Shown here piece by piece: positions 50,038 through 59,605 of a DNA stretch of 64,000 nt (within the stretch, counting starts at the first letter, position 1; each line of letters begins with the position of its first letter). The translations under genes and the position numbers were made by a program. This DNA comes from JAJDXO01 sp965207535 (GTDB lineage: Bacteria; Pseudomonadota; Alphaproteobacteria; Rhodospirillales; UBA2165). Where the stretch lies: contig CBDBMR010000014.1 of NCBI GenBank assembly GCA_965207535.1, positions 124,001 to 188,000 on the forward strand. The letters run 5' to 3'. The notes under the pieces are model-generated. The model was not told the origin of the DNA and made no database searches. It was given only the letters and a program-made list of their open reading frames with translations.

Positions 50038-53031
50038 ATGCAACAATTAACAATTTGGTCACAGGATGCGGTATTTCCGGCTCCCGCCGATCCGGATCGG
50101 GTGACGCTCGGTATTGATCACCTGAATGACTCGCTGCGGCGGCTTCTGGACGCCGACGAGGCGCCTGCCGCGTGCGCTGCGGTGCTGAAGGACACGAGTG
50201 TCGGCGAGGCGATGGCCGCGCTGTTCGGCAACAGCACCTTCCTCGCCCGTTCGGCCGCCGCCGAACCGGTGTTTTTCACCGAACTGATGACCCGGGGGCC
50301 GGACGCCATGCTCGAGCAGGCGGGAGAGCTGCCGGCCCGCCCGGCCGCCGGGATGACCGAGGCCGACCTCATGGCGGCACTTCGCAAAGCCAAGCGGCGC
50401 ATCGCGCTGCTGACGGCGGTCGCGGACATTTCGGGCGAGTGGCCGCTCGAACGGGTCACTCACGTCCTCAGCGAATTCGCCGACCGGGCCGTATCGGCGG
50501 CCTGTCGGTATCTGCTGATCCACGCGCCGGGCGCCGACATTCTAAACGGCCTGGAGCCGTCCGATCCGGAACCCGGGTCCGGGCTGATCGTCCTCGGCAT
50601 GGGCAAGCTCGGCGCCAACGAGTTGAACTATTCGAGCGACGTCGACCTGATGATCTTGTACGACCCGGCGGTGATCGAGACCGACAGGCCGGACGAACTC
50701 CAGCGGTTCTTCGTCCGCTTGAGCCGCGATCTGGTGAGGATGCTGTCCGAGCCGACCAAGGACGGATACGTGTTCCGCGCCGATCTGCGCCTGCGGCCGG
50801 ACCCGGGCTCCACCCCGACCGCCATATCGGTGACCGCCGCCGAGACCTATTACGAGAGCGTCGGCCAGAACTGGGAGCGGGCGGCCATGATCAAGGCGCG
50901 CCGGGTTGCCGGCGACAAGGAACCGGGCGACCGGTTCCTCCATCACCTTCAGCCGTTCATCTGGCGGCGCAACCTGGATTTCGCCGCCATCCAGGATGTT
51001 CATTCCATCAAACGCCAGATCAATGCCCACCGGGGGGGCGCGAAAATCAAGGTGCGGGGCCACAACATAAAGCTGGGACGCGGCGGCATCCGCGAGATCG
51101 AGTTTTTCGTCCAGACCCAGCAACTCATCTGGGGCGGGCGCGACCCCAGCCTGCGGAACCCGACCACCCTCGGCGGGTTGCAAGGTTTGGTTGCCGCGGG
51201 TCAGGTTGAAGCCGGCGTCGCCGAGGAGCTGACCGAGGCATATGAATTCCTTCGCCGGTTGGAGCATCGCCTGCAGATGGTCGAGGACCGCCAGATCCAT
51301 GATTTGCCCGGCGACGATGAAGGCGTCGCCGAAATCGCCATTTTCATGGGGTTCGGGAACATTGACGCGTTCAAGACCGAGCTGCTGAGAATTCTGCGGA
51401 CAGTTGAAAGTCACTATGCCGAACTGTTCGAAGACGAACCGGGCCTTGGCGTCGATGCCGAGGTAAGCGGCAACCTGATTTTCACGGGAACCGAAGACGA
51501 CCCGGATACCATGGAGACCCTGAAATCGCTGGGCTACACCGACCCCGGCCGGGTCGCGGCCTCCATTCGGGGCTGGCACCATTCGCGCTACCGGGCAACC
51601 CGCAGCGAACGCGCGCGCCAGATTTTGACCGAACTGGTCCCCCTGCTCCTCACCTCGTTCGGCAAGACCACGGACCCGGACACGGCATTCGCCAGATTTG
51701 ACGACGTCCTGCGCGGCCTGCCGGCGGGCATCCAACTGTTTTCCATGCTGCGGGCCAATCCGGCCCTGTTCGATTTGATCGGCGAGATCACCGGAACGGC
51801 GCCCCGGCTCGCCGGTCACCTGGGCCGTCACCCGGCCCTGCTTGAAAGCGTCCTGCAAGCCGACTTCCTCGATCAACCGCCGGAGGAAACATGGCTCGAA
51901 TCGGATCTCCGCGCGGCCGTCGACCCGCTGGACAATTTCGAAGACGCCCTCGACGCGATCCAGCGGTGGAGCAATGACCGCAAGTTTCAGATCGGTGTGC
52001 AATGCCTGCTCAACCGGACGACCTGGGACCGGGCCGGCACCGATCTCGCGGCGGCCGCCGATGTATCGCTGCGGGTTCTGCAGTCGGCCGTCGAAGCGGA
52101 GTTTGCCAGGAGCCACGGCCGGATCGCCGGCGGCGAGCTTGCGATTGTCGCGCTCGGCAAGTTGGGAGGCCGGGAGATGACCCCGACCTCCGACCTCGAT
52201 CTTGTGTTCGTTTATGATTTCGATCCGGGCAGCGAAGGATCGGATGGCGAACGGTCATTGTCGCCGGGCCCGTATTTCGCCCGCTACGCCCAACGGCTGA
52301 TCACCGCCATCACCGCGCCCACCGCCGAAGGCAAATTGTACGAAGTGGACATGCGGCTCCGGCCGTCGGGCAATGCCGGGCCCATCGCCTCCAGCCTCGA
52401 AGCCTTCCGGCAGTATCACATGGACTCGGCTTGGACCTGGGAAAACCTCGCCATCTCCCGGGCACGGGTGTTGAGCGGCTCCGGGACCATCCACGGGAAG
52501 ATCGAGGATGTGATCCGCGAAACCCTCACCCGAAAGCGCGACGGGGAAAGTCTGGTCCGGGACGTGGCGGTGATGCGCCGGCGGATCGCCGAGGAACACG
52601 GCACCGAAGTGCCGTGGGAAGTGAAACACCGGCGGGGCGGCCTGGTCGATGTCGAGTTCATCATCCAGTATCTCCAGCTGCGCCACGGTCACGGGCACCC
52701 CGGCGTGCTGGCCGCCAATACCCGCCAGGCGCTGGAGAACCTGCACAACGAGCACGTCGTCTCCGAAGCCGATTATCATTCGCTCAGGGAGGCGCTCGGT
52801 CTGTGGCAAGCCGTTCAAGGGGTGTTCCGGCTGACCATCGAAGGGTTCCTGGATGACGTCATCACCGACAGCATGCCGGCCGGACTGGAGCGCATCTTGG
52901 CGGGCGCGACGGGATCGGAAACGGTGGACGTCTTGTTGGCGCGGATGGACGAGACCGCCGGGACGGTCCGGGAGATTTATCATCGGCTGATCGATGCGCC
53001 GGCGGACGCCGCCGGGAAGGAAGCCTCGTGA
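50038..53031 (+). CDS. glnE: Bifunctional glutamine synthetase adenylyltransferase/deadenylase
   Basis: 997 aa. Two nucleotidyltransferase domains are evident: the N-terminal deadenylase with GMGKLGANELNYSSDVDLM (~residue 185) and the C-terminal adenylylase with ALGKLGGREMTPTSDLDLVF (~residue 706). A central helical regulatory region separates them. It switches glutamine synthetase off and on under PII control. ATG 50038 is used; an upstream GTG at 50011 is possible. Its stop overlaps the next gene (GTGA). Confidence 0.95.
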   Translation: MQQLTIWSQDAVFPAPADPDRVTLGIDHLNDSLRRLLDADEAPAACAAVLKDTSVGEAMAALFGNSTFLARSAAAEPVFFTELMTRGPDAMLEQAGELPARPAAGMTEADLMAALRKAKRRIALLTAVADISGEWPLERVTHVLSEFADRAVSAACRYLLIHAPGADILNGLEPSDPEPGSGLIVLGMGKLGANELNYSSDVDLMILYDPAVIETDRPDELQRFFVRLSRDLVRMLSEPTKDGYVFRADLRLRPDPGSTPTAISVTAAETYYESVGQNWERAAMIKARRVAGDKEPGDRFLHHLQPFIWRRNLDFAAIQDVHSIKRQINAHRGGAKIKVRGHNIKLGRGGIREIEFFVQTQQLIWGGRDPSLRNPTTLGGLQGLVAAGQVEAGVAEELTEAYEFLRRLEHRLQMVEDRQIHDLPGDDEGVAEIAIFMGFGNIDAFKTELLRILRTVESHYAELFEDEPGLGVDAEVSGNLIFTGTEDDPDTMETLKSLGYTDPGRVAASIRGWHHSRYRATRSERARQILTELVPLLLTSFGKTTDPDTAFARFDDVLRGLPAGIQLFSMLRANPALFDLIGEITGTAPRLAGHLGRHPALLESVLQADFLDQPPEETWLESDLRAAVDPLDNFEDALDAIQRWSNDRKFQIGVQCLLNRTTWDRAGTDLAAAADVSLRVLQSAVEAEFARSHGRIAGGELAIVALGKLGGREMTPTSDLDLVFVYDFDPGSEGSDGERSLSPGPYFARYAQRLITAITAPTAEGKLYEVDMRLRPSGNAGPIASSLEAFRQYHMDSAWTWENLAISRARVLSGSGTIHGKIEDVIRETLTRKRDGESLVRDVAVMRRRIAEEHGTEVPWEVKHRRGGLVDVEFIIQYLQLRHGHGHPGVLAANTRQALENLHNEHVVSEADYHSLREALGLWQAVQGVFRLTIEGFLDDVITDSMPAGLERILAGATGSETVDVLLARMDETAGTVREIYHRLIDAPADAAGKEAS

Positions 53032-53843
53032 ACCATCGCCGAACCTTCGAAAGCCTCACCGAGGCGGCGGTGGCGGTGCTTGAAACCGCGCCCGCGGACG
53101 CCAAGGCGGACCTCAGCCGCGCAATCGCCGCCCTGTGGCGGGACGGCGGCATCACCGGGATCGGCGCGACCCGTCCTCCCGACCGCCCCGCGCGTCCGGC
53201 GCGGCCCCGATTGCTGATGCCCCGCGACATGCCCAAGCGCCGCGGCGGCGGGCCCGCGAAGCGCATCGCCTTTCTCCATGCCATCGCACATATCGAGCTG
53301 AATGCCATCGACCTGGCCTGGGACCTGATTGCCCGCTTCGCGGACCCGGCCTTGCCCCGCGAATTCTACGACGACTGGGTGCGGGTCGGGGACGAGGAAG
53401 CCAGGCATTTCAGCCTCCTCGCCGGCCTCCTGGACGACGCGGGCGCGGCTTACGGCGATCTGCCGGCCCACGACGGCTTATGGGAGGCGGCAAGCGAAAC
53501 CGCCGACGATATCCTGGCCCGTATCGCCGTCGTGCCCATGGTATTGGAGGCCCGCGGCCTCGACGCCACCCCGGACGCCATCAAGCGGCTCGGCAACGCC
53601 GGTGACGAGGCGTCCGTCCGGGTTCTGGAAATCATCGCCCGGGATGAGGAGACCCATGTGGGGTTCGGGGTCAAGTGGTTCGACCGCTTGTGCGCGGCGC
53701 GCGGGCTCGATCCGGCCGACACCTTCCAGGAACTGGTGAGATCGCGTTTCAAGGGCGTGCTGAAACCACCGTTTGCCGAGACCGCTCGTGAGCGCGCGGG
53801 CTTTCCCAAATCCTATTACGAACCGCTGGCGGTGAGAGCTTAG
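53028..53843 (+). CDS. DUF455 ferritin-like protein
   Basis: 271 aa. A helical ferritin-like core carries candidate di-iron ligands: Glu/His in AHIELNAIDLAWD, DEEARHFSLL and RDEETHVGFGVKWF. The family's function is unproven; a di-iron oxygenase-like or oxidative-stress role is usually suggested. GTG start overlaps the glnE stop by 4 bases, so it is co-translated. It converges with prfB, overlapping its end by 4 bases. Confidence 0.85.
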   Translation: MNHRRTFESLTEAAVAVLETAPADAKADLSRAIAALWRDGGITGIGATRPPDRPARPARPRLLMPRDMPKRRGGGPAKRIAFLHAIAHIELNAIDLAWDLIARFADPALPREFYDDWVRVGDEEARHFSLLAGLLDDAGAAYGDLPAHDGLWEAASETADDILARIAVVPMVLEARGLDATPDAIKRLGNAGDEASVRVLEIIARDEETHVGFGVKWFDRLCAARGLDPADTFQELVRSRFKGVLKPPFAETARERAGFPKSYYEPLAVRA

Positions 53844-54959
53844 CCCGCGCCCTCGGCTGATGCCTCGATGCGGGCGGCAAGCGCCGCAGCCATGAACTCG
53901 TCCAGATCGCCGTCGAGCACGGCCTGGGTGTTGGACGTCTCCATATCGGTCCTGAGATCCTTCACCATCTGGTAGGGCTGCAGCACATAGGAGCGGATCT
54001 GGTGCCCCCAGCCGATATCGGTCTTGGCATCGTGCGCGGCCTGGGCTTCCTCCTCCCGCTTCTGCAATTCCGCCTCGTAGAGCCGGGCGCGCAGCATGCT
54101 GAACGCGGCCGCCCGGTTGCGGTGCTGAGAGCGGTCGTTTTGGCACTGGACGACGATGCCCGTCGGAATATGGGTAATGCGGATGGCGGAATCCGTCTTG
54201 TTGACGTGTTGGCCGCCGGCCCCGGACGCCCGGTAGGTGTCGACCCGTATGTCCTTGTCGTTGATCTCCACCTCGATGTTGTCGTCGATCACCGGAAACA
54301 CCCAGACGGACGCGAAACTGGTGTGGCGCCGGGCGCTCGCGTCATAGGGCGAGATGCGCACCAGCCGGTGGACGCCGCTTTCGGTCTTCAGCCAGCCATA
54401 GGCGTCGGTGCCCAGGACCCGCACCGTCGACGATTTGATGCCGGCTTCCTCGCCCGCGCTCTCTTCCAGCCATTCCAGCTTGTAGCCGCGGCTTTCCGCC
54501 CAGCGGGCGTACATGCGCAGCAGCATCTGCGCCCAGTCCTGTGCCTCGGTGCCGCCGGCGCCGGCATGGACCTCGAGATAGCAATCGTTGCCATCGGCCT
54601 CCCCCGACAACAGGGCGCGGACCCGCTCTTTCTCGGCCCGGGCCGCCAGCGCCTTGAGCGCCGATTCAGCCTCGTCGACCACGCCGCCATCGTCTTCGGC
54701 CTCGCCAAGCTCGATCAGTTCCAGATTGTCGGAGAGTTCCTGTTCCAACTCGTCGAGGGCCTTGATGCCGCCCTCCAGGCGGGTGCGCTCGCGCATCACC
54801 GTCTGAGCGCGGGCCTGGTCGCTCCACAGGCCGGGGTCTTCGGCGAGGGTGTTCAGCTCGGCGAGGCGCTTGACGGCGGTGTCATAGTCAAAGCCGCCTC
54901 CTCAGCAGTTCCAGGGACTGCTTGATCTGCTCGGAGAGGGTCTCGATTTCGGCGCGCAC
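53840..54959 (-). CDS. prfB: Peptide chain release factor 2, with programmed +1 frameshift
   Basis: 372 aa when read through the frameshift. GTG 54959 starts 23 codons (VRAEIETLSEQIKQ... LLRRRL) that end in an in-frame TGA at 54888-54890. A +1 shift there gives ...RRRLDYDTAVKRLAELN, joining the main frame. The stop-codon recognition tripeptide is SPF-type in the expected region (SASARRHTSFASVWVFPV precedes), and the catalytic GGQ is in RASGAGGQHVNKTDS. RF2 terminates at UGA and UAA, so low RF2 promotes its own frameshift. The main frame alone would give an N-truncated 319-aa protein. Confidence 0.95.
54887..54902 (-). promoter_or_regulatory. prfB programmed +1 frameshift site
   Basis: On the minus strand: AGGAGG, 3-base spacer CGG, then CTTTGAC. 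This is the classic RF2 layout of an internal Shine-Dalgarno 3 bases before slippery CTT and the TGA-C stop context. Confidence 0.95.
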
Positions 54960-55039
54960 GGGAGGTCTCGGTGATTCGGCGTTGGGAGGGTCTCGGCGGA
55001 GTGTTTAGAGGGTTCGGCAGACGGGCACAACAACCGTCG

Positions 55040-57454
55040 TCAATAAAGCCCGCCGGTGCCCGATGTGGGCGCCTGGGTGGTAACCGTCAGGCCTTCGAGC
55101 ACGTTCTCCTCGCCCGACGGAATTTTGCCCGGCTTGAACGCTTCGAGAATGACATCGCGGTCGCCGCCCCGGGCCGGCCTGCCGGAAGCGGCGTTGACCC
55201 GGACCAGCCTGATGCCCTCCGGAATCCGGAACGGGATGGCGGCCTCGCCTTCGAGGGCCTCGGCCATGAACCGCTTGAAGATCGGCGCCGCCGCGCTGGC
55301 GCCCTGCTCCCGCGCACCGAGGGACCGGGGCGTGTCGAAGCCGACGAAGACGCCAACGGCAAGGTCCGGCGAGAAGCCGACGAACCAGGTATCCAATGCA
55401 TCGTTGGTGGTGCCGGTCTTGCCGGCCAGGGGCTTGCCGATGGACTTGATCCTGCGGCCCGTGCCTCGTTCCACCGCGCCCTGGAGCATGGAGACCATCT
55501 GGTAGGCGCTGGCGGGATCGGCGACCCGCTCCCGGGTGTCCGGAACGTCGGGGACCGGCTGATTGGTCCAGAAGGCCGCCCGGCAGTCCCGGCACACCCG
55601 GTTGTCGTGACGGAAGACATTCTTGCCGTGACGGTCCTGGATGCGGTCGATGAGGGTCGGTTTGATCCGTTTGCCGCCGTTGACCATCATCGCGTAGGAC
55701 GCGGTCAGCCGCATCAGCGTGGTCTCGCCGGCGCCGAGCGACATGGAGAGCCGGGGCGGCAGGTCATCGGCGACGCCGAGCCGCCGCGCATATTGGGCGA
55801 CGCGGTCGATGCCGATGGTCTGGGCGAGGCGCACGGTCATCAGGTTGCGCGACTTCTCGATGCCGAGGCGCATGGTGCTCGGCCCGTAGAACTTCTTGGT
55901 GTAGTTGGCCGGCCGCCATTTGGGCAGACCGGGCCCCTGGTCGATGACGAACGGCGCATCGAGGATCAGGGTGGAGGGCGTGAAGCCGGCCTCCAATGCC
56001 GCCAGATAAACGATCGGCTTGAAGGCCGAGCCCGGCTGGCGCCGCGCCTGGACCGCGCGGTTGAACTGGCTGCGCTCAAAGGAATAGCCGCCCGACATGG
56101 CCAGCACGCGCCCCGTATGGGGATCGAGCGCCACCACCGCGCCGTCGATCTCGGGGATCTGCTTGAGGGCGAAGGTGTTGTCCGGATAGGGCTTCCCCTC
56201 CCCGGTCTCGAAGACCTCCTGGACCGCGACCACGTCGCCGGCGGCCAATACGTCGCTCGCCGCCTTCACCCGCGGGCCGAGCCGTTGCTTTTTCTTCCAC
56301 GCCCGCGCCCACTTCAACTCGTCGAGCGGAATGGTCCCGGCGCGGCCGTCATCGACGCCGATGTTCGCCGATTTATCGTCCGCCGACAGCACGATGCCCA
56401 GCCGCCAGAGGCCGAGACCCTTGGGCTCCTCGACCTTGGCCAGCTGTTCCAGCCAGTCGGCCACCGGCCCAACCTGGTCGATGGGTCCCCGCCAGCCATG
56501 ACGCCGGTCGTATGCCTCGAGCCCGGCACGCAGTGCCCGGTCGGCGATGCCCTGAAGCCGCGGGCTCAAGGTCGTGCGCACCGAGAGACCGCCCTTATAA
56601 AGCTCATCCTCACCGTAACGCTGCACCAGTTCGCGCCGGACTTCCTCGGCGAAGTAGTCGGCGTTGACGAATTCGGTGACGCCCCGCCTGCGGACGCTCA
56701 GCGGCCGGGCCTTCGCGGCCGCCGCCGCCTCTGGCGTAATCACGCCGTCTTCGAGCATCCGGTCGACCACCCAGTCTCTGCGGCCCTTGGCGGCGCGCGG
56801 TTTTTTCAGCGGGTTGTAGTTGTTGGGGGCCTTGGGCAGCGCGGCCAACATAGCCGCCTCGGAAATGGTCAGCGCGTCGAGCGATTTGTTGAAGTAGTTG
56901 AGCGCCGCGGCGGCGACGCCGTACGAGCCGAAGCCGAGATAAATCTCGTTCAGGTAAAGCTCGAGAATACGCTCCTTGGCAAGCGCCCGCTCGATCCGGA
57001 AGGCAAGGATCGCCTCCTTGAACTTGCGTTCGACCGTAACATCGGCGCTCAGCAGGAAATTCTTCGCCACCTGCTGGGTGATGGTCGAAGCGCCCACCAG
57101 CCGCCGGTTGGTGGAGATGTTCTTGAGATTGGTGATCACCGCGCGGCCGACGCCGACGGGATCGACCCCGGGATGGATGAAGAAGTTCTTGTCTTCGGCC
57201 GACAGAAACGCGTTGATCACCCGCTTGGGCATGGCGCCGACGGGAATGAACACCCTGCGTTCGGTGGCGAATTCGGCCAGCAGCCGTCCGTCGCCGGCCT
57301 GCACCCGGGTCATCACCGGCGGTTCGTAGTCGGCCAGTTGCCGGTAATCGGGCAGCCCCCGCCCGTACTTGTAGAAGACGTAGATACCGCCGCCGGCGCC
57401 CGCGAGAACGACGATCAACAGAAAGCTGACAATGGCGATAAACGTCTTAAGCAT
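55040..57454 (-). CDS. mrcA: Class A penicillin-binding protein 1A
   Basis: 804 aa. An N-terminal membrane anchor (residues ~7-27), then a GT51 transglycosylase with SAEDKNFFIHPGVDPVG, ASTITQQVAKNFLLS and RKFKEAILAFRIE. An OB-like insert and a transpeptidase follow: SxxK in GSAFKPI, SxN in KSRNLM, and KTG in LAGKTGTTND. It polymerises and crosslinks peptidoglycan. It lies 149 bp downstream of an AmiC-type amidase on the same strand, a common pairing. Confidence 0.95.
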   Translation of the reverse strand: MLKTFIAIVSFLLIVVLAGAGGGIYVFYKYGRGLPDYRQLADYEPPVMTRVQAGDGRLLAEFATERRVFIPVGAMPKRVINAFLSAEDKNFFIHPGVDPVGVGRAVITNLKNISTNRRLVGASTITQQVAKNFLLSADVTVERKFKEAILAFRIERALAKERILELYLNEIYLGFGSYGVAAAALNYFNKSLDALTISEAAMLAALPKAPNNYNPLKKPRAAKGRRDWVVDRMLEDGVITPEAAAAAKARPLSVRRRGVTEFVNADYFAEEVRRELVQRYGEDELYKGGLSVRTTLSPRLQGIADRALRAGLEAYDRRHGWRGPIDQVGPVADWLEQLAKVEEPKGLGLWRLGIVLSADDKSANIGVDDGRAGTIPLDELKWARAWKKKQRLGPRVKAASDVLAAGDVVAVQEVFETGEGKPYPDNTFALKQIPEIDGAVVALDPHTGRVLAMSGGYSFERSQFNRAVQARRQPGSAFKPIVYLAALEAGFTPSTLILDAPFVIDQGPGLPKWRPANYTKKFYGPSTMRLGIEKSRNLMTVRLAQTIGIDRVAQYARRLGVADDLPPRLSMSLGAGETTLMRLTASYAMMVNGGKRIKPTLIDRIQDRHGKNVFRHDNRVCRDCRAAFWTNQPVPDVPDTRERVADPASAYQMVSMLQGAVERGTGRRIKSIGKPLAGKTGTTNDALDTWFVGFSPDLAVGVFVGFDTPRSLGAREQGASAAAPIFKRFMAEALEGEAAIPFRIPEGIRLVRVNAASGRPARGGDRDVILEAFKPGKIPSGEENVLEGLTVTTQAPTSGTGGLY

Positions 57455-57603
57455 ATAAGGCTATTCCAACTCGGCATTTTGCGCCGCCGAAGCGGTTCAT
57501 CTTCATCAAATGTGCGCCCCGGCGCAATGGCCTGACCCTGGTGAGAAATGCGGATTATCGCGGAATTGTGGCGGTTTTGTGACGCAATTCGGCGCTTTGC
57601 CCC

Positions 57604-59166
57604 TCATCGTTCCGCCTGTTCGATCCGCTCGAAATAGTGGTTGATTGCCTGAGCGACCGAATCGGCGATCTGCGTTCGGTAGCTTTCCTGACGGAGCGCC
57701 CGCTCATCCTGGCGGTTGGACAGGAAACCCATCTCAATCAGCACCGAGGGAATATCAGGCGCCTTGAGCACGGCAAATCCCGCGAATCGATGAGTTTTTC
57801 GGAGCAGCTTGCTGACCCGGCGCAATTCCTGAACCAGCTCGGCCGCGAACCGGACGGATTCGTTCATGGTTTCCCGCTGGGCAAGATCGATCAGGATATC
57901 CGTTACCTCGGGGGTTTCGGCCGAAAGGTCGATGCCGGCGATGAGGTCGGCCTTGTTCTCCTTGTCGGCCAGTTCCGCCGCTTCCTTGTCCGATGCTTTT
58001 TCCGACAAAGTATAAACCGACAGTCCACGGATGCCGGCGCGGCGAATGGAATCGGCATGCAGGGAGACAAACAGATCCGCGTCGTGCTTGCGCGCGATGG
58101 CGATGCGGTCGCGAAGCCGGATAAAAACGTCCCGGTCGCGGGTCAGGACCACCCTGTAGCGCCCGCTTCTTTCCAGGCGGCGCTTCAGGATACGCGCCGT
58201 CCGGAGCGTAATATCCTTCTCCAGCACCCCGCTCTTCCCGATGGCGCCGGGGTCGACGCCGCCGTGTCCGGGATCGATAGCGATAATCCGGCGGGCTCCC
58301 CGGGCGCGCGGCTTGCGGTTCGGTATCGGCAGGTTCGGGGTCGCCCGCGCCGTGGGCTGGGCCCGGCCCTGGGCGCGTCCTCTGGCGCGGCGGGGCTCGA
58401 CCAGTTTGGCCTGGGAGTTCGCGCGGTCGCGGGTCAGGCCCTCCCTGTAGCGCCCGCTTCTTTCGAGGCGATGCTTCTGGGTACGCGCCGTCCGGAGCGT
58501 AACGTCCTTCTCCGGCACTCCGCCCCGCCCAACGGCGCCGGGGTCGGTAGCGACAACCCTGCGGTCTCCCCGGGCGCGCGGCTTGCGCTTCGGGACCGGC
58601 AGGTCCGGGTTCGCCCGCGCCGTCTCCCGAGCGGGCGCCGGGGGCTGGGCCCGGCCTTGGGCGCGTACTATGGCGCGGCGGGGCTCGACCAGTTCGGCCA
58701 TAAAGCTCGCGTGGTCGCTGGGCTTCATGTCCACCACCAGCCGATGGCCGCGATTTCCGGAGGGCGGAATCAAAAACGCCCCGGTGATCCGCATGGGTCC
58801 GCTCATGTCGAGCACCACCCGCGACGCGCCGGCCTTAAACAGTCCGTAGCGCAGGCTCTTGACCAAGCCGACGTTCTTGGGCAGCGGCCGGGTCGGCAGC
58901 CGCCAGCCGAGCTCCGGCAAATCGATGACCAGACGATAGGGATCGACCAGCGCGAAGTAGGAGAATTTGACCGGTCCGGTCAGATCCATGACAAACCGGG
59001 TCTGATCACCACTGACGCCCACCCGGAGATCATTGGCCACAACGGCATCCCGAGCCCGGGCGTCATTGGCCAGCAACGCACCAAACGCCGATACGACAAG
59101 CAGCGTCCGCATTACACGCGAGAGCGGCAAACGTGCGGCGCTAAAACTCTTCGGGATTGAGACCAT
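57604..59166 (-). CDS. amiC: N-acetylmuramoyl-L-alanine amidase (AmiC type) with internal duplication
   Basis: 520 aa from ATG 59166. Signal peptide (to about residue 38), AMIN domain (~43-150), then a linker and an Amidase_3 catalytic domain. Zn ligands are His301 in AIDPGHGGVDPGAIG, Glu316 in LEKDITL and His370 in SLHADS; catalytic Glu478 is in LIEMGF. Residues 157-252 and 253-348 are a tandem duplication: each contains the EPRRA... linker plus the first strand-helix of the amidase domain. The first copy reads VATDPGAVGRGG and has lost the Zn-binding His. It cleaves septal peptidoglycan in the periplasm. Confidence 0.9.
   Translation of the reverse strand: MVSIPKSFSAARLPLSRVMRTLLVVSAFGALLANDARARDAVVANDLRVGVSGDQTRFVMDLTGPVKFSYFALVDPYRLVIDLPELGWRLPTRPLPKNVGLVKSLRYGLFKAGASRVVLDMSGPMRITGAFLIPPSGNRGHRLVVDMKPSDHASFMAELVEPRRAIVRAQGRAQPPAPARETARANPDLPVPKRKPRARGDRRVVATDPGAVGRGGVPEKDVTLRTARTQKHRLERSGRYREGLTRDRANSQAKLVEPRRARGRAQGRAQPTARATPNLPIPNRKPRARGARRIIAIDPGHGGVDPGAIGKSGVLEKDITLRTARILKRRLERSGRYRVVLTRDRDVFIRLRDRIAIARKHDADLFVSLHADSIRRAGIRGLSVYTLSEKASDKEAAELADKENKADLIAGIDLSAETPEVTDILIDLAQRETMNESVRFAAELVQELRRVSKLLRKTHRFAGFAVLKAPDIPSVLIEMGFLSNRQDERALRQESYRTQIADSVAQAINHYFERIEQAER
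58123..58410 (-). repeat. Intragenic duplication in amiC, downstream (functional) copy
   Basis: 96-codon unit from AKLVEPRRA to RDRDVF, directly following the decayed copy. It retains His and Glu of the zinc site and runs on into the rest of the catalytic domain. Confidence 0.85.
58411..58698 (-). repeat. Intragenic duplication in amiC, upstream (decayed) copy
   Basis: 96-codon unit from AELVEPRRA to RDRANSQ. It is in tandem with 58123-58410 and similar at both DNA and protein level; the DPGHGGVDPGAIG motif is reduced to DPGAVGRGG. Confidence 0.85.
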
Positions 59167-59249
59167 ATCCGTGGGCACGCATACACCATCCACCCGCGGA
59201 AATTCGCAAGAATGCGATAAATCCCGCTGGATTCCTGTACATAAGATGA

Positions 59250-59278
59250 TTGTCGAACAGTAATCCTACCGTTATGTT
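59250..59278 (+). promoter_or_regulatory. Candidate sigma-70-type promoter for rne and its long leader
   Basis: TTGTCG, 17-base spacer, TATGTT. It would give a 5' leader of about 320 bases before the ATG at 59606. Leaders of rne genes are often long and mediate autoregulation by RNase E. The region 59167-59605 otherwise holds no convincing gene; a roughly 100-codon open frame in it lacks a Shine-Dalgarno and family resemblance. Confidence 0.45.
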
Positions 59279-59605
59279 AACGGCGTGAAGCGTGGCGGGA
59301 CTTGTTGAAGGGCAGGCACGCGCGTACGGCGAATTGGCCGGACAGGCCCGGCGCCGACGCCTTACCGCCGGCCCCAATGTCCCACCGCATCAATGCTTCC
59401 AAACCAGTGAAAGTAGATTATTCGATGCCGGTAATGGCAGCCCAAATCAACCATCCGACCAGGCCGGCCCTGCAAATCGCGGGCGCCGGCGGCCTGGAGT
59501 GGACCGATTCGATGCGGGGCGCCGCCGGCAATATTGCAAATACGACCAAGGCGGCACGCGGCTTCGACGCCGGCAGCCCAGCCTGGTCCCGGAGCTTTAG
59601 ATCAA

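Noticed and set aside
59292..59600. Small gene in the rne leader
   Set aside because: No Shine-Dalgarno, overlapping frames of equal quality, and no family resemblance; better read as untranslated leader.
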